Made by a program: the position numbers and the translations under genes. The notes beneath the pieces were generated by a model, which made no database searches, was not told the origin of the DNA, and saw nothing but the letters and a program-made list of their open reading frames with translations. Positions 7,801 through 8,891 of a stretch of DNA of 8,891 nt are shown in pieces. The DNA is taken from the NCBI GenBank assembly GCA_022703295.1, contig JAKLDX010000034.1, forward strand, positions 1 to 8,891, given 5' to 3'. Source of the stretch: Candidatus Omnitrophota bacterium. Lineage in GTDB: Bacteria > Omnitrophota > Gorgyraeia > 2-01-FULL-45-10. Position 1 is the stretch's first letter. The number at the start of each line of letters is the position of its first letter.

Positions 7801-8052
7801 TGTGGACATCATCTCCTGGAGATGGCTAACGCTACCTACGGCTTCTTCGACAAGTTTTGAGACCTGGCTTTCGACTTCCGTCGGAGGGATGCCGCCGCGG
7901 ACCTCGATAATTATACTGACTTCCCCGAAACTTATATTGGGATAAAGTTCAACCGGCAGCTGGGTCAGCGCGATTATGCCCATGGAGACAAGCGCCAGGT
8001 AGATCATCAGCATTGTTATAGGTTTTTTAATGGAAAATTCAGGAAGGCTCAT
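4894..8052 (-). CDS. RND efflux permease (HAE-1-like), complete, with an extra membrane hairpin
   Basis: This is a 1052-residue inner-membrane proton-driven exporter of the AcrB/MdtB type. It normally works as a trimer with a periplasmic adaptor and an outer membrane channel. The start MSLPEFSIKKPIT is typical of the family, and GAGAGGA lies 11 nt upstream. Visible parts: TM1 (11-29), first periplasmic porter half (about 35-330), TM2 (336-357), an insertion (about 360-397), TM3-TM6 (399-527), TM7 (559-577), second porter half (580-865) and TM8-TM12 (875-1030). In TM4 the motif is VDNAIVVFENI (441-451), so the AcrB Asp407 equivalent is D442 and the Asp408 position is Asn. In TM10 the AcrB Lys940 position is Asn (N941). 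The Arg971 and Thr978 equivalents are present (RLRPILMT, 971-978). The VDN/NN combination occurs in many diverged HAE-1 proteins. The substrate cannot be inferred. Confidence 0.95.
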   Translation of the reverse strand: MSLPEFSIKKPITMLMIYLALVSMGIIALTQLPVELYPNISFGEVSIIIEVRGGIPPTEVESQVSKLVEEAVGSVSHLQEMMSTSKEGESTVVLSFDPGIDMNFAALEVREKFARVKSKLPKEIEKPIIAQFKRSDVPIVILAVTSLKRSTEEIRKIVDENVREAIKRISGVADADVAGGRERKILVEADQRKMATYGLSLERVISAIGQNNLNLLSGDIEKKNDKYIIRTIGLYGSVDDMKNIAVTATPDGTIVRLKDVANVIDSYLEPTGYARVNIRPVVSIYVQKESTANTIKVAKAVEDEVERLKERLPKDIQIIVTSNQANFIKSAIENLKDALLKGAALVMVVLVLYLIRLDRRALIIVVAILASIVFMPVKFLYVLLLAMVLTFFFIKKIRPVAIVSSAIPISVIITFILMLPMKLTLNFMTLFGLALGVGMLVDNAIVVFENIVHKHEEGMTGIPAAVSGTEEVWVAILAGTLTHISVFLPMVFVGSEIWLMYGGVAWTVTFSLLISLFVAITVVPLLSSRTKISIEEIDFLKPIYKIQRKGVLFFMRYRGRVLLGAFILFAISCFFFARLGGEFLGTTEQNKFTVFIELPTGTKLDVTDTIVKKVEAIVKEIPEIKTFSARVEPWSSKVYVELVSLRQRKRSVNEVIEGLRPKTDKLRPAFIYYEEEQEVGTKEVVLEVFGYDFNALREIAISMASRLGSVKGFTDTKIRMREGRPELGLKVDRKKTAMYDMTVTDVADSIHAQMRGLRATLFHTSSSEVETIARLDEKYRKTFKDVHKLILMNKEDDKVFVDQVTDFKYGLGPSEIWRKNKTRMIQVSANIGAIPLSNAATMVKKALSDLRLPEGYYWRLGGNYPKMVSTQKQIPMTILLTVVLIYLILASLFESYIQPIIIMTAVPLALIGVVISLYATGKSVGMGVFVGIIMLGGIVVNNSILLIDHANTLRKKNVKHIKAIILASRDRLRPILMTTSTTLLGLLPMAISTQEGSNLWSPLAITVMGGLMSSTILTLLIVPSCYIIAEDAMIRAKKLFEKFGFKKDRKAA
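6862..6975 (-). other. Insertion of about 38 residues between TM2 and TM3 of the complete RND permease
   Basis: In AcrB an Arg just after TM2 (Arg363) lies 44 residues before Asp407 of TM4. Here R398 (KKIRPVAIV) has exactly that spacing to D442, but another TM2-end-like motif, RLDRRALI, already occurs at 356-363. Residues about 360-397 are therefore extra. They hold two hydrophobic stretches (361-376 and 379-394) around a MPVK turn, ending in KKI. An even number of added segments would keep the downstream topology. Confidence 0.75.
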
Positions 8053-8083
8053 TTCAGATAGAGTCCTCTCTCTAGAGCGGGTT

Positions 8084-8891
8084 TTATGCTTTCTTTTTTG
8101 ATATCTTTTCGAACCATTCAGAGACGCTAAGATAGATAGTCGGTATTACAACGAGAGTAAGTACCGTACCGACCATCAGGCCGCCCATGACGGTAATGGC
8201 CATGGGAGAACGCAGCTCAGCGCCTTCACCGCCTAAAAACGCCATAGGGACAAGTCCGAGGGCCGTAGAGAGGGCGGTCATCATTATGGGCCTGAATCTT
8301 ACGCTACTGGCAGATCTGACAGCTTTTTCCAGGCTCATGCCCTGACTTCGGAATAGATTTATACAGTCTATTAAAACTATCGCATTATCAACGACGATAC
8401 CTCCCAATATGCCTACACCCATCAATACATACGCGCTGATGCTGGTATGCGTTATAAATAAACCCCAGGCTACTCCTATAAGGCCGAGAGGTATGGTGAA
8501 CATTATTATAAAAGGTTGCCACAGGGATTCAAAAAGAGCAGCCATTATCATATAGACCAGAAGAAACGCGGCTATTATGGCATTTCTCATACTGTCGAAA
8601 GACTCCTTCATCTCTTCGGATTCACCGGCGAGCTTTACTATATAGCCCTTTGGTATGTTCATTTTTTTAATCACTTCATTGACATCGGTCACAACATCTT
8701 TAAGGGGCCTGTCATATATATTAGCGGATACGGCTACCACTCTTTCCTGGTTTACCCTTCTTATCTCGCTCGGGCCTTTGCCCTTACCGAACTTTGCCAC
8801 GCTCCCAAGCTGCACTCTGACGCCGCTGGGGGACTGTATATCAAGCCGGGCAAGTTTATCAAAATCGCTCCTGTCTTCTTTTCTGAGCCTT
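8084..8891 (-). CDS. RND efflux permease (HAE-1-like), C-terminal part, N-terminus outside window
   Basis: The last 268 residues are visible. The frame is open to the right edge, so the GTG at 8813-8815 is an internal Val codon, not a start. Visible residues 1-95 are the end of the second porter half, with the family-typical SPSGVRVQLGSVA (20-32) and GPSEIRRVNQER (39-50). TM8-TM12 follow (about 102-258). TM10 carries VVDNAIVLID (166-175), with Asp168 at the AcrB Lys940 position, where the neighbouring permease has Asn. The Arg971 and Thr978 equivalents are kept (RFRPIMMT, 198-205). The stop lies 31 bp before the start of the second RND gene, so both are probably in one transcript. They may act as a two-permease pump as in MdtBC, or as independent pumps sharing an adaptor; the sequence does not decide. 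Confidence 0.93.
   Translation of the reverse strand, partial: RLRKEDRSDFDKLARLDIQSPSGVRVQLGSVAKFGKGKGPSEIRRVNQERVVAVSANIYDRPLKDVVTDVNEVIKKMNIPKGYIVKLAGESEEMKESFDSMRNAIIAAFLLVYMIMAALFESLWQPFIIMFTIPLGLIGVAWGLFITHTSISAYVLMGVGILGGIVVDNAIVLIDCINLFRSQGMSLEKAVRSASSVRFRPIMMTALSTALGLVPMAFLGGEGAELRSPMAITVMGGLMVGTVLTLVVIPTIYLSVSEWFEKISKKKA

Noticed and set aside
7262..7945. Plus-strand open frame of 227 codons opposite the complete RND gene
   Set aside because: It lies wholly antisense to well-supported porter-domain sequence, and its Ser/Thr/Leu-rich composition is typical of a shadow frame.
8084..8815. Start of the right-edge RND gene at the GTG codon 8813-8815
   Set aside because: The same frame stays open to 8891 and encodes conserved RND residues upstream (SPSGVRVQLG), so this GTG is an internal Val codon of a truncated gene.

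Overview
All genes in this window lie on the minus strand, so the transcriptional order runs from the right edge to the left edge: a truncated RND permease (8084-8891), a complete RND permease (4894-8052), a polytopic GT-C-type membrane protein (3142-4863), a 130-bp intergenic region with a promoter-like signal, and a very long open frame (1-3011) that starts in the window and runs off its left edge. Gaps within the first three genes are about 30 bp, so they look like one operon. No tRNA, rRNA, CRISPR array or insertion sequence was seen, and there is no gene-free stretch over 300 bp.

The organism is a bacterium with a Gram-negative type envelope, judged from the HAE-1-like RND permeases and a Sec signal peptide on a long secreted repeat protein. 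Base composition is moderate (mid-40s % GC by eye, lower in the GT-C gene). A very long secreted repeat protein and these diverged permeases would suit a deep-branching candidate phylum such as Omnitrophota, but that placement is a low-confidence guess and no marker gene is present.

Right part (4894-8891): two neighbouring RND permease genes. They differ in their predicted proton-relay residues, and the complete one carries an unusual insertion of about 38 residues with two extra hydrophobic segments between the canonical TM2 and TM3. The adaptor (membrane fusion protein) and outer membrane partner are not in the window and may lie upstream, beyond position 8891.

Middle part (3142-4863): a 573-residue multi-spanning protein with an Asp-Glu pair in an early loop. 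It fits a lipid-sugar-dependent glycosyltransferase of the GT39/PMT/ArnT type, with two additional N-terminal membrane segments.

Left part (1-3011): an open frame of at least 1003 codons. It has a signal peptide, a Lys/Ser-rich linker, a beta-type Tyr-rich zone, at least three and a half tandem modules of about 80 residues (each opening with a Tyr/Phe-rich strand and an Asn-Gly turn, then an EF-hand-like Asp-rich loop), and a long leucine-rich helical region that is still open at the edge. It has its own promoter-like sequence with an exact TTGACA box. This is the least explained and most interesting object here. Its function is unknown; a calcium-binding surface or secreted protein is the best-supported description.
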